Part shown: piece after piece, positions 53,830 through 64,000 of the stretch
How the letters are laid out: every line of letters starts with the position of its first letter
Position numbering within the stretch: the stretch's first letter is position 1
Position numbers and translations under genes: made by a program
Assembly: GCF_030867145.1 (NCBI RefSeq)
Contig: NC_134428.1
Coordinates: 1,178,001-1,242,000 of the forward strand
Length of the DNA: 64,000 nucleotides
Origin: Opisthocomus hoazin
Taxonomy: Eukaryota > Chordata > Aves > Opisthocomiformes > Opisthocomidae
Reading direction: 5' to 3'
Notes under the pieces: model-generated
What the model was told of the DNA's origin: nothing
Seen by the model: the letters and a program-made list of their open reading frames with translations, nothing else
Database searches by the model: none

Positions 53830-54530
53830 TTTCAGAGGCATGATTGACCCATCATCAATCCATGCTGACTGCTTTCAGACACGTTCACCTTTTTCAGGTG
53901 CACAGAAATGCCAAAGTGACCTTGTACAGCTTGGGGTTCCCTGGGTTGACTTTCTGAGCTCTTTCAACAACAGGCACAACATTGCCTTGTCCTCACTCAC
54001 AACAGCCCTCTACCAATGCCAGGAAGCTTTGAAAGGGATATTCCAAAGAAATGTCGATCTCCCCCCCATCACTTCATCACCGCTATTCTGCCTGTTAAAT
54101 GCTATATGGAATATTTATAAATTTTCATATATTTTCACCTGTCCTGACTATTTCTAAAGCAAATTTTTCAGAGGCAGACTGCCTAGACAAAGGCCCTTTC
54201 CATTATTCTCCTGTTTTCTCCTCCCTTTACTCCTTGTTCATTCAGAGTCCTGTCACCTACCGAGCTGCTGTTTTGACATCAGGGAGTTAAAAGTTTACCT
54301 GCCTTTCAGTAGTCTCATTGTCTCCTTAGCCAGCTCTTTAATTATGTTTATGACTATTTTTTTTCCTCTATCTAGCTACAATATTTCTCATAGTATTATG
54401 TCTTATAGGAAGGCAACCTCATTAGACGTAGATTGTAATGGCCATGTAATTGCAGAGAGTGTTTTGTTTATGGAACTTGATTATGTTTTAATTATTTTTC
54501 TTGCAAATAGGAAAACTCCTGCTGTTCGTG
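53830..54530. repeat. Duplicon, inverted copy of 26815-27503
   Basis: It matches 26815-27503 in reverse with small gaps; the shared peptide strings are listed there. The right edge abuts the CR1 endonuclease fragment at 54531, so the receptor pseudogene, the CR1 piece and this block are directly joined. Confidence 0.75.
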
Positions 54531-54672
54531 CTGACTGTGAGGCTGCTTGCAGCTGCCTGTAGAAGGCCTCATCAACCTCCTCCTCCTGGTCAGGTGGCCT
54601 GTAGTACACACCCACCGTAATGTCACCCTTATGAGCCTGTCCCTTAATTCTAACCCACAAGCTTTCAACTTT
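54531..54672 (-). mobile_element. CR1 endonuclease fragment fused to the receptor pseudogene
   Basis: The minus frame reads LWVRIKGQAHKGDITVGVYY and RPPDQEEEVDEAFYRQLQAA, the conserved end of the CR1 apurinic-type endonuclease (the GVYYRPPDQ motif). It follows the receptor without a stop, so the frame runs from transmembrane segment 5 into CR1. Confidence 0.88.
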
Positions 54673-55337
54673 CCTCAGCATGGCCCTGAAGATGTGCACA
54701 TAGGACAGCACAATAAAAACAAAACACCCAAAAGCTAAAGAAACACTAACCCCAAGAAGCCCAACTTCCCTGAGGTAGGACTGTGAGCAGGAGAGCTTGA
54801 GGATCTGGAGGATTTCACAGAAGAACTGGTCCACAGCATTGCCTTTGCAGAGGAGAACTGAAAATGTGTTAGCAGTGTGCAAAAGAGCATAGAGAAAAGC
54901 ACTGCCCCAGGCAGCTGCTGCCATGTGGACACAAGCTCTGCTGCCCAGGAGGGTCCTGTAGTGCAGATGGCAAGGTAGCGGTCATAGGCCATGATGGTGA
55001 GAAGACAATACTCCCCCACAATCAAGAAGATCAAGAAAAAGAGCTGCACAACACGCCCTGCATAGCAGATGGCCCTGATGTCCCAAAGGGAATTGGCCAT
55101 GGATTTAGGGACAGTGGTGGAGATGGAGCCCAGGTTGAGGATGGAGAGGTTGAGGAGGAAGAAGTACATAGGGATGTGGAGGTGGTGGTCACAGGCTATG
55201 GCGGTGAAGATGAGGCCGTTGCTGAGGAGGGCAGCCAAGTAGATGGCCAGGAAGAGCCAGAAGTGCAAGAGCTGCAGCTCCCGTGTGTCTGCAAATGCCA
55301 GGAGGAGGAACTGGGTGATGGAGCTGCTATTGGTCAT
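54673..55337 (-). pseudogene. Olfactory receptor pseudogene, OR14-like, 10-nt deletion and 3' loss
   Basis: The ATG at 55337 opens a good receptor start (MTNSSSITQF), IPMYFFLLNLS and MAYDRYLAIC. At about 54960-54966 ten bases (the codons for most of KPLHY) are missing relative to the other two, between short gca repeats, which shifts the frame. The remaining receptor sequence (MAAAAWGSAF, CKGNAVDQFFCEI, FIVLSYVHIFRAMLR) lies in the shifted frame. It ends at 54673 after transmembrane segment 5, where a CR1 fragment replaces segments 6 and 7. The acceptor region upstream (ctctaggaacag) is weaker than in the other two. Confidence 0.93.
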
Positions 55338-57770
55338 TTACTTTCTCTACGCACGGGGTCCTGTTCCTAGAGGAAGAATCAATGAAGAGTTAGGGGAGAC
55401 TTCTCAGAGGAAAATCAAAGCTTTGCTCCCAGAAGCTCACCCTGCTTCCTACACATCCCATTCCTTTTCCAGGAGCCCTTCCTTCAGCTCTGTGGCTGCA
55501 GCTCTTGTTGATGCTGGGAGAGTGTACCAGGAGGAGCAGGATCTCTTCCCATGGGCTGCCAAGGAGCCAGCTCTGCTCTGCAGCGGTGGGTTCATGGGCA
55601 TGGTGGCACAAGGGTTCATGGCCATTGTGGGCCAAGGTCCAGACCTGGTGTGAGACTTTGCCAGAGGAATCTGCTCTTGTTGCAGAAGGGATTTTCAGCA
55701 TCTGCACTGCCAGTGCTAAGGAATGGGGATGGCAGAAGGCAGTCTCAGAGGTTTTGGGTTCTTGCAGCTTCCGTCTTGTCACCTTGGGGGTGTGTTTGGA
55801 TGTCAGAAACCCTCAGAAATTCTGCTGCACTCAGGGAGAAAAGAGGGAGTCTTGTGAGGTGAAACAATTGCTTGTGGCTTAGTGCAGAAGGAGGGCAGCT
55901 GGTCTGTCCCTCTGTCTTGTTCTGAGCTGCCCTGGGCTTGTTCTTCGTAAGGTGGATGATGAGCACAGTCCTATGTTATCCTGAAAAACAATCAGATGCT
56001 ACTGAGAACAGAGGGATCCAGTGCAGACCGCTAAATGTCTCACCATTTCTCAAGGTCACAGCTCCTCACTTCTAACCAAGGACACGAATGGCTCATTTCA
56101 TCAACCCAACAGGGTTTTCTCCCTTGTAGCATCTCTGTGCTTCTCCATGGGGCTTGCACATAACAAAAGGGTGTGACAGGACAGGTTTGCATTGTGGAGG
56201 GCAGCTCACAGCTTGGAAGGACACCTCAAGGAAATAGCCAAGTGTTCTAAGGATAGCATCTTATGAAGAGAAAAGCAGCTGATCCTCCAGCCCCACAGAC
56301 TGCATTGTCCACAGCCCCACAGGGGAGATGAAAGTTGGGGCACTTGTTCCCATGGACACAGCTGCAGAAATGGAGCCACAAAATCACCCTGTGATGCTGC
56401 AGGTGAATGTCCAGCTCGCTAACGAAGCTGACAGCAAGAATGAAATAACAACAACAAGAACACAGACAAGTGGAGAAGCAAGCAAATATCCAGAGAGGGT
56501 CTGGATGAGAGATGCCAGGGCAGAGGCAGCCACGCCCTCAGCACAGCGTCACCCTTCCCCAGCTGTGCACGCCGCCTCCCAGACACCAACATTGCCGGGC
56601 AGTTGAGCTCTGAGCCCCTGTGATCTGCAGCAGAGAAATGGAGATGTGGCTGGAGAGCTGCCCCCTGGCTCTGCTGGAGCTCTGCTGCAGAGGAGGTGGT
56701 TCATGGTTTGGAGACCTCAGCCCTCTGGACAGAGACTTTGGTGGGTGGGAGAGGAGGCAAGGGCTCCTGCTCAGAGAAAGGGCTCTGCATTGGAGGGGAT
56801 CACAAGGAGGTTTCTGAATTCTTCCTCCCACAACAGTTCTGGTTTTCATTTCTACTTCTTCCGTGATCACATCTCTGCTGCCTGGAGATTTTCCACCTGG
56901 GAGAAGTTTCTCTGTCCCATGTCTTTCCCTGTCACCAGTCACAGACCCCATCCCAACCCCTGGGCACTCACCCTGGCCCTACAGAACCCTGCCTGTTTGC
57001 AGGGCACGGTTTGGGTGCATGTTCCTGTTTGCAGGTGGAAAATGAAAGGTCAGGCTAAGCCTGGTAGGTCCAGGAAAGGTGATGCTGGTGCTGTCGACAG
57101 GCAGAGGAATGGCTGAGAGTGCTTTAGGAGGCTCCTATCAGAGTTATTGATCACTGGCTCAGGAATCTCAGTGACTTCTTCAAGGCTGAAAGCTCCTGTT
57201 CCATTTATCCCTTTTACACCGCCTTCCCTCTTCCAAATAGGAAACTGATAACACAAATTCAGGAAGTTTTTGTTATCTTTATGGTTATCCTGGGCATGAC
57301 CTTCTTCTTGAATCAATCCTTTGGAAATATTCTGGGGATGAACTGGAGCTGTGAGCATCCCTGACCCGTGCAGCAGTCTCCTGGTAGGAGAAAAACCCTG
57401 CCCTTCCGGGCTTCTCTTCTTCCACCCAAAGATTCTCCCCACAGCACCATCGGGAACTCCCCAAGCAGGCTGAGCACTGACCCCAGCATACAGACTTCTG
57501 CGGTAAAGGGACCCTGCTCTGGAGGACCGTCCTGGGCACCCCTGGCTGCACACCTGGCTTAATATCCTACCAGTAACCGCCAGAGAAGGCAGTCAACTTG
57601 CCCTACTCCTCTGATGGCAGGGCAGGGAAAAACTTCTCTGGAAGGTGTCTTCCTCCTCTAGGCTTGAGAAGCTGTGACAATCCTCCACAAAGATCCTGTA
57701 GGCTGTAGGATGTGCCAGCTTTTGGAGATCCCTCCAGCAGCTGCAGATTCACTGCCCTGCTTCCAGGGAC
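55338..57770 (-). other. Former 5' intron of the third receptor
   Basis: The part near 57290-57550 on minus resembles 32890-33130 of the first receptor (gagcagggtccctttaccgc, ctcagcctgcttggggagtt) and partly 47830-47960 of the second. These regions therefore share descent as receptor introns. No other gene was recognised within it. Confidence 0.5.
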
Positions 57771-58160
57771 TTATCATTTCATGGGTTGTGAAAATTTTTC
57801 CCTCAGTGAGCTCTCAGCATCTTCCCACCCGGCACTGCCTTTAACCTATGTCCACCTCGCACCTCTCCCCTCGCTGCCTGCAGGCAGTGCCCTCAGCCCT
57901 GCTGTGCTTTGCAGAGGAGCTGCTCCTGGGCACAGCTGTTTCTCTGCAAGTGCTGCCCACTTGCCAGGAGTTCCCTCCATCCCAGGAGCCCAGCCCAGAT
58001 CAGCAGCACAGGACCAGCTCAAGGCAGCTCTTTCTCTGCCCACTCTGGGCTCCCTTGTTGTGTCTCTGGGTCTCCAGAGATACTGCTGTGAAACAGGCTG
58101 AAGTCATCACTGATGTTCCCTCCCTCTGCTGGGGAGAACAACTTCTTTCTAGCAATGTCA
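57771..58160 (-). promoter_or_regulatory. Conserved 5' block of the third receptor; donor lost
   Basis: On minus this matches the blocks at 31690-31993 and 47160-47566, including gagggaacatcagtgatgac, the aggagcagctcctctgcaaa core and gctgagggcactgcctgcag. At the position of the splice donor it reads ATG|ATAAGTC instead of G|GTAAGTC (change at 57774), so the donor is destroyed in this pseudogene copy. Confidence 0.5.
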
Positions 58161-58828
58161 CTTCTCCTTATCAGATTTAAGACAACTGAACCTGCAATTA
58201 TTTCTGTGTCCAGCACTGTTGATGGATGTAATCAGCCTGAGTCCTGTGGCACAGGGAGAGGTCTGTCCCATCTTTATCCAGTAGATGTAGGCAGTGCTTC
58301 TCCCACATCCTTTAGTTATGTCTTTGACGATACATTCAAAGAACAGATCAATAATTATCCCAGGCTTTTCCATAGCCAAGCACATTTTCAGAAACACCTT
58401 GTCCTTCCTGGTGATCAGCTTCACCTGCACCATAGGCCCCCCAAGGCTGCAGGGACACCAGAGACAGCAAAAGCCTCTCCTGGCAGGGATGCAGAGTCCA
58501 GCCCTGCATCTCTCTGCTCCTGAGGGATCATCAGGTTTTTCTCTCGTTACGGAGTCCTCATTTCCTCTTTACGTCACCATCTGACCTCCACACCAGCATG
58601 CACTAAAGCAAAGCTTTGCTTGCATGGGACCTTGGGCACTTGGGAACACCTTTCATTGTTTCATGTCTGAGCCTGCTCCTGGTGCCATGGCTGAAGTCCA
58701 GCACACCTCTGTTCTGACATAAAGAACCTATAACCAGGGTGAGGAAGGGTCCTAAGTCTTATTTAGCCAGCCTGAGGAAGTCTTGCGATCAAAGGCCTCA
58801 CATCTTACTGGGGACTTTAATGACCCGG
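58161..58828. other. Unassigned spacer
   Basis: No gene or mobile element recognised upstream of the third receptor block. Confidence 0.4.
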
Positions 58829-59190
58829 TGTATTGGGTTTCCATGGCAAGGCTTTGGTAGTGGTGAGGCGGGCTGCAGAGGTGGTTTAGGTGAGAAGAGA
58901 GCAACAGCTGACTGCTTGTTGGACATAGCAGGTTTCTGTTGCCTCCAAAATGCGCCAGCCACCGCCGAAACCTGAGCCAGTAAGCAATTGCAGTGGCCCT
59001 TCTCTGATAGCCTACTGGAGAAAGGACAAAAGAGAGTGGGCAACAACTGTAAAAGAGAAGAACGAGAGAAACAAACCTACAGACACCAAGGTGAGCAAAG
59101 AAGGAGGGGGAGTGAGAGAGAGGCTTGGTGGGCAGCTGGCAGCCAAGAGTCAGCTGACTCCCATGACATTCACAGGACAACAAATGCTCC
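58829..59190 (+). mobile_element. Candidate ERVL-type LTR, common in birds
   Basis: TGTATTGGGTTTCCATGGCA at 58829 and the following aggctttggtagtgg are the start of an LTR type I know to be widespread in bird genomes. The GC-rich block with ccagccaccgccgaaacc and the purine-rich body also fit. The right end is not defined. Confidence 0.5.
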
Positions 59191-59774
59191 TTTATGTGTC
59201 CTCCCTGTTCAGCCCTATCCAGCACCAGCCACTCACCAAAGGTTTATGTGTGAGCTTTTCTGCACGGCCTCTTTGCTCCTCCCGCTGGGTTCAGTGCCTG
59301 CACAGGGGGAACAATCAGCCCTTCTCAACCTCTCTCCTTGTACAGACCCTGGCAGACCTCAGAGGAGGGATGTCTGCGAAACCCCACGTGGGATGCGGAT
59401 AGGGCTGGGTAGGTTCCACAACCTGTGGGAGGCTGTTTCAAGTAGGAGGAACAGAAGGGGAACAGGGTACAAAGGGATGTACTGCAGATCATGAGAGGCA
59501 AGCTGCTCCTCACACCGAATACACCCTTCCCCATGCTGCACCTGAACACTGCAGCCATTGGACCATGTGTGGGACAGCAGGGCTGGGCTGGGACAGGCCA
59601 GGGAACTGACAGGGGCCACTAAGCACCACCTGCCATGGGGTGACCACCTGGAATTTGTGGCTGCAAGGAGTCAAGAGCAAAGGGAAGAGATTCAGATTTC
59701 ACATCTCCAGGAATAGTACTGACGAGCTGGAGTGGGTTTAGCAAAGGTTCCCCAGGACAGCCATGGACTGGAGA
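59191..59774. other. Unassigned spacer
   Basis: Nothing recognised apart from short frames on both strands. Confidence 0.4.
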
Positions 59775-60110
59775 GCATTGCCTGTTAGGAGAGGCTGAGG
59801 GAGCTGGGCTTGTCAAGCCCAGAGAAGGGATGGCTGAGGCTGACATCATCCCAGCCTGCCAGTACTTACAAGGAGATCATGGAGAACACAGACCCATCTC
59901 TTCAACAAGATTCATGGTGAGAAGACAAAATTCAGTGGGAGGAAGGTGAAAGAGGAGAGGTTCAGCCAGGACAGAAGGACAAGATTTTTCCCCAGGAGCT
60001 CATCCAAGTGCAGGAACAGGTCACCCAGAGAAGCTGGGCAGTCTCTGTCCCTAGGAGTTTCAAACTTCGACTGAAGCAAGCATTGAACTACTTGGTCTGA
60101 CCAATTTTCA
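59775..60110 (+). mobile_element. Old degenerate CR1 fragment
   Basis: It shows gagaggctgagggagctggg (RLRELG), a gagaagggatggctgaggct block, and caggaacaggtcacccagag near the end, which correspond to the ORF2 tail of CR1. It is too decayed for a continuous frame. Confidence 0.55.
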
Positions 60111-60639
60111 GACAGGTTGCATTGAAGATTTCCTGATGTCCCATCCAGCTGCAGTTGTCTTCAATTCCTGCGACTATGGGCCCTGTTTCTAACAGGAGCA
60201 GAGCAGAGGTCTGTGGGGCTTGAGTCCTTCTGTGCTGTAAGGGACCATTTACACCAACTTCTAAACAGGGGTAGAGAGGCTGACACCAGAGTGTGACTTG
60301 CTCTGGGCAAAGACTCAGAAGTGCCAGGCAAAGAAGTTTTGGGACACACAGGGCTCTTTGCAAGACACCAAATGAACTATTTTTAATACCTTTAGGTTTT
60401 TCAGATGTCATTTAATGACAATGAAAATTTCTGCAAGATTAACTGAAAACAAAGATCTAAAGCAAGAAATGTGTCAACACTTCTCAGCTTTTTTTCAGTC
60501 TTTAGGTGTATTTTGTGACTTACTTCTATTACCAGTACTGTGTCTCTTATTTCATCTCCCTCATCATTCAGGAGTTGCTACCACTCCAGATCCAATGGCC
60601 ACGTCTAAGCATATCTTCTCAGCAGACTTACATCAGTAC
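60111..60639. other. Unassigned spacer
   Basis: AT-rich DNA before a younger CR1. No gene recognised. Confidence 0.4.
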
Positions 60640-61345
60640 AGAGTAGGAGCTGACCTGCTGCAAGGCAGCTCTGTGGAGAGGGACATGGGTGTCTTGATGG
60701 ACAACAAGTTGACCATGAACCAGCAGTGTGCCCTGGCTGCCAAGAAGGCCAATGGTATCCTGGGGTGCATTAAGAAGAGTGTGACCAGCAGGTCAAGGGA
60801 CGTTCTCCTCCCCTGCTCCTCTGCCCTGGTGAGGCCCCATCTGGAGTACTCTGTTCAGTTCTGGGCTCCCCAATTCAAGAAAGATGAAGAGCTAATGGAG
60901 AGAGTCCAGCGGAGGGCTAAGAGGATGGTGAGGGGACTGGAACATCTCTCCTGCAAGGAGAGGCTGAGGGAGCTGGGCTTGTTCAGCCTGAAGAAGAGAA
61001 GGCTGAGAGGGGACATTAGAAATGCCACTAAATATCTGCAGGGTAGGTGTCAGGAGGATGGGGCCAGACTCTTTTCAGTGGTGCCCAGCGACAGGACTAG
61101 GGGCAACGGGCACAAACTGAGGCACAGGAAGTTCCATCTGAACATGAGGAAGAACTTCTTCCCTCTGAGGGTGACGGAGCACTGGAACAGGCTGCCCAGG
61201 GAGGTTGTGGAGTCTCCTTCTCTGGAGATATTCAAGACCCTCCTGGACGTGGTCCTGTGCAGCCATCTCTGGGTGTCCTTGCTTCGGCAGGGGGGTTGGA
61301 CTAGATGTCCCACAGAGGTCCCTTCCAACCCCTACTATTCTGTGA
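60640..61345 (+). mobile_element. CR1 LINE 3' part with open ORF2 tail
   Basis: It reads CR1 ORF2 from about [20 protein letters not shown] through [50 protein letters not shown] and [17 protein letters not shown]. The 3' end is tcccttccaacccctactat plus tctgtgatt. The frame is uninterrupted to near the end and even runs on into flanking DNA (420 codons in total), so this is the youngest-looking CR1 here. Only the RT C-terminal region is present; it cannot move by itself. Confidence 0.93.
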
Positions 61346-61352
61346 TTGTGCT

Positions 61353-64000
61353 AAAGGCAGGAAGAAGACCTGAATTATTGTGGAATAGCTTGAGTTTCGA
61401 ATTCGAGGCAGCAGAAGGAGGACGTGCATTCCAGTGCCGGGATGTGGAGAGTAATAGCAGATCCAAGCAAGTCTGTGGCTGTGACATCTTGCGTGCTAGA
61501 GAAGCATTAACAGGGTGTTGGAAAAAAGCAGTTGCTGGGAAACCGAGAGGCATTGGCATACCCCCAGGTAAACACAGCTTTTTGTTTGAAGCAACAGTGA
61601 ATGAGAACAGAGGGACATCAGTAAAGCTTGGGAGATCCGAGGGTCAGAGTGAGGTGGGGAAATGGGGCAGTAGCTAAAGTCTGCAAGGAAACAAGCACAG
61701 GCATAGGACAGTGTAACACAGCCTGTGGTGGGGATGACCAAGGGCCTTGGTGTGACTGGGACCACCCCCTGACAACACAAATGAGGTCTTCTTCCTTTTG
61801 GCTATGGCTACTCTCCCTTCCACTGAGGCCCATGAGAAGAGACCAGTGCCTTACAACCCCAGGGCATTGTTGGCTCCTCACTCACCCCTACAGAGCCTGG
61901 GAGGTTTCCCATTGCTCTCCTGCACTGAACATTCCACACCCCACATCACACTGCTCCAAAGAAGAGCCACGAACAGGCTGTGAGGCAACAGACCCCCATG
62001 CCCAGGGGATGGGGATCAGAGCTTGGCTGTCCTGCTTTGCAAAAGACGTCAAGGCCTTCCACAGCCACACTCCACATCTGATTTTCCACCTGTAACCAGT
62101 GCCTCTGACTTCTTGCTTCACCCTGGGGGATGCATCAGGGATGGTCACCTCTTCTTGTAATTCCCTCCACGATCCCTTTCCAATGATGGTCCTCAGTGGG
62201 GCATGCCGACATCCTTAGAAACTTGAACGTCTGCTGATGAATTTTACTTCTCTAGAGACTTGTTCTCTGGGAAGAACTTCGCTTGAAGTTCTCAATTTTT
62301 CTGTGGTTAACTAAAGAGCTTTCAGGAGCGAAAGTCAAAGTGAAAAAACAACAATAAGAAAAGATTTTTCCCCCTTTTTTTGGATTCTTTACACGTTACT
62401 TGGTGTCAGCAATCTCCATCTCATAATAATCCTGAGCTTCTCCTAAAGCAGTCTGAATATATATGAAAATAAAGGCCCTTTGTTTACGACAATCAAGTAG
62501 TCTTTGTCCCTTCCCCCAACCCCACCATTTCCCTCATCAAACACCTGGGACTTCAAGAAGCCTTGTTCCAATCTCAGCTTCCTCCCCTTAAGGCTGTAGA
62601 TACACGTCTCAGCCTGTTGGCACAAACTCCCACCTGTTTTACTTGGAGAACAAGCTGCGTGTAGACACAGAAGGCTTTTTCTTAATGGTCAACAAATAAA
62701 AAGAAAAAGGCATGATTTAAGGAAAAAAAAAATCATTCCTCTGCTTTATATTAAATCCGCTTTACCCCTACTGAAGTGCACTTTCCACAACAGATAACCT
62801 TAGACCAACAGAAAACACCTTCTGTGTCAAGCACAGACCCCAAGATCCCCCCGAACACTGTCCCCTGTCCCAGACTCTGTCGATATTTCTTCTTTGCACA
62901 CAACAAGCTGCCCACTAAAGTCACTAGCTCCCTCAATTCATAGGGCGAAGAAAGGAGAAGTGCTCTCTTTTGCACAGCCAAATCTGCACTAATCCCAATA
63001 TTTTGAGGTTACAGGGACTTTACCAAGTGTACCCTGCAGCATCTACCACCACTCATTTCTTTATTTTCTGCAGGGTAAACTACATGTGTCTCCAAAGTAG
63101 GGGAAGGCAGAGAACAGAGTTATCTCATCTGGTGTTGGACACCTTGCACTCAATTGCCCAGGCTTCCCTTTCTAGTCAAGAGAAAAAAATCAGCTCTCTT
63201 AACTGAGATGCCTTGGGCTTCCCTGCCTGGCCACCAGCTCCTCCTCCACGTATGCTCCTATAGGACCTGGGTCACATTTCCCAGTCCCACGTGGGGTCTT
63301 CAGCTACCTCAGGGTGTCTTGGAGGCAGTGCCCACCTCTGTGTGGGCAACTGAATCAACCCCCAAATGAAGACGTCAGGTGCACAATGGTATATCACTAT
63401 GGGCCTCCAAGTGCCAGACCCCAAGTGAGGCCCGGAGCACAGGGGTGTCAAGAGGCCCAAGTCACACCCAAGTAAAACAAAATGACTCCTATTTTCAAGA
63501 AGGAATTAAAGGAGGACTCAGGGAAAGACAGGTTGGTCAGCCTCACCTCAGCCTCCACTGAGGTGAAGGAGCAGCTAATCCTGTCAACCATTTCCAGGTA
63601 CAGGAAGGACAAGAGAGTCATCAGAAGCAGTCAGCCTGGCTTCACGAAGGGGAAGTCATTTTTAGCTGACCTTATAACCTTCTCCAATGACATGACTGGC
63701 TTGGTAGATGAAGAGAGAGGAGTGGTGATTTGCCTGTATTTCAGAAAATCTTTCAGCACTGTCCCCCTATGATATCGTCATATAGAAGCTGTTAAAATCT
63801 GGACTGGATGAGAAGAAAGAGAGGTGGACTGAAAACTTGCAGGCCTAGAGAGTGGCGATCAGTGGCATGAAGTCTAACCATCCACTGCAGGTTTTTCTCC
63901 TCCAGGGTCCTGCCTCCAGCCACAAAGGCCTAGGAGAACACAGAGTCAAAGAAGTCATTGAGTACCTCAGCCCTACCTGCTCCTACTCTAATGAAGCTCA
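61353..64000. repeat. Segmental duplication, copy B (direct copy of 38148-41160)
   Basis: It is co-linear with copy A from aaaggcaggaaga to the window end, with two deletions relative to A (near 62268 and near 63040). The left edge coincides with the 3' end of the CR1 at 61345. The match continues to the last base, so the true right edge is outside the window. Confidence 0.9.
63482..63772 (+). mobile_element. CR1 reverse transcriptase fragment (copy B)
   Basis: Plus frame: TPIFKKELKEDSGKDRLVSL, EQLILSTISRYRKDKRVIRS and SQPGFTKGKSFLADLI, the CR1 RT region, ending in a degraded FRKSFSTVPL. It is better preserved than copy A (40640-40920). Confidence 0.85.

Noticed and set aside
60415-61677. 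Single 420-codon gene
   Set aside because: The middle is CR1 ORF2 tail; the start and end are flanking DNA in which the frame happens to stay open.

Overview
The window looks like bird nuclear DNA. It holds many CR1 LINE fragments (the diagnostic 3' end around 'ggaagggacctctgtgggtc'), several gammaretrovirus-like and ERVL/ERVK-like LTRs, and a small cluster of one-exon olfactory receptors of the OR14-like type that is expanded in birds. The species cannot be named from the sequence alone. Nearly all long open frames between 4.3 and 18 kb are artefacts of GC-rich DNA or of tandem repeats whose period is a multiple of three. All repeat and paralogy calls were made by eye.

Layout. 1-4.3 kb: the 3' end of a decayed provirus (integrase, env, polypurine tract, LTR), a partial second LTR and a reversed solo LTR of a third family. 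4.3-5.7 kb: a CpG island with a perfect RFX X-box and two CCAAT boxes, followed at 6247-6360 by one exon-like segment of an unrecognised gene. 6.4-8.65 kb: minisatellite 1 (alternating 33/28-bp units), split by an LTR. 8.65-17.98 kb: minisatellite 2, about 9.3 kb of alternating 19- and 23-bp units (42-bp dimer) with higher-order structure. 18-22.3 kb: LTR remnant, CR1 copies, and a minus-strand RIMBP3-like intronless sequence with a 545-codon open frame followed by a broken SH3 region. 22.3-31 kb: mostly unassigned DNA with CR1 pieces, an intact tRNA-Ala(TGC) and a small tandem repeat.

31.7-58.2 kb is the olfactory receptor cluster: one intact receptor (34382-35314, +), one pseudogene with a stop and a lost 3' end (49508-50255, +), and one pseudogene with a 10-nt deletion fused to a CR1 fragment (54673-55337, -). 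Each has a conserved block 2.0-2.7 kb upstream that ends in a splice-donor-like site, so the ancestral unit appears to be a non-coding 5' exon, an intron of about 2 kb and one coding exon. Between the first two receptors lies a minus-strand gammaretrovirus-like provirus (41164-44480) with gag and protease remains and a large internal deletion.

Segmental duplications tie the right half together. 38148-41160 is repeated directly at 61353-64000, with diverged relatives near 25.8-26.4 kb and (inverted) 52.1-52.9 kb; 26.8-27.5 kb is repeated inverted at 53.8-54.5 kb. Apparently functional loci are few: one olfactory receptor, one tRNA, possibly the RIMBP3-like frame, and possibly a CpG-island gene whose body cannot be followed through the minisatellites.
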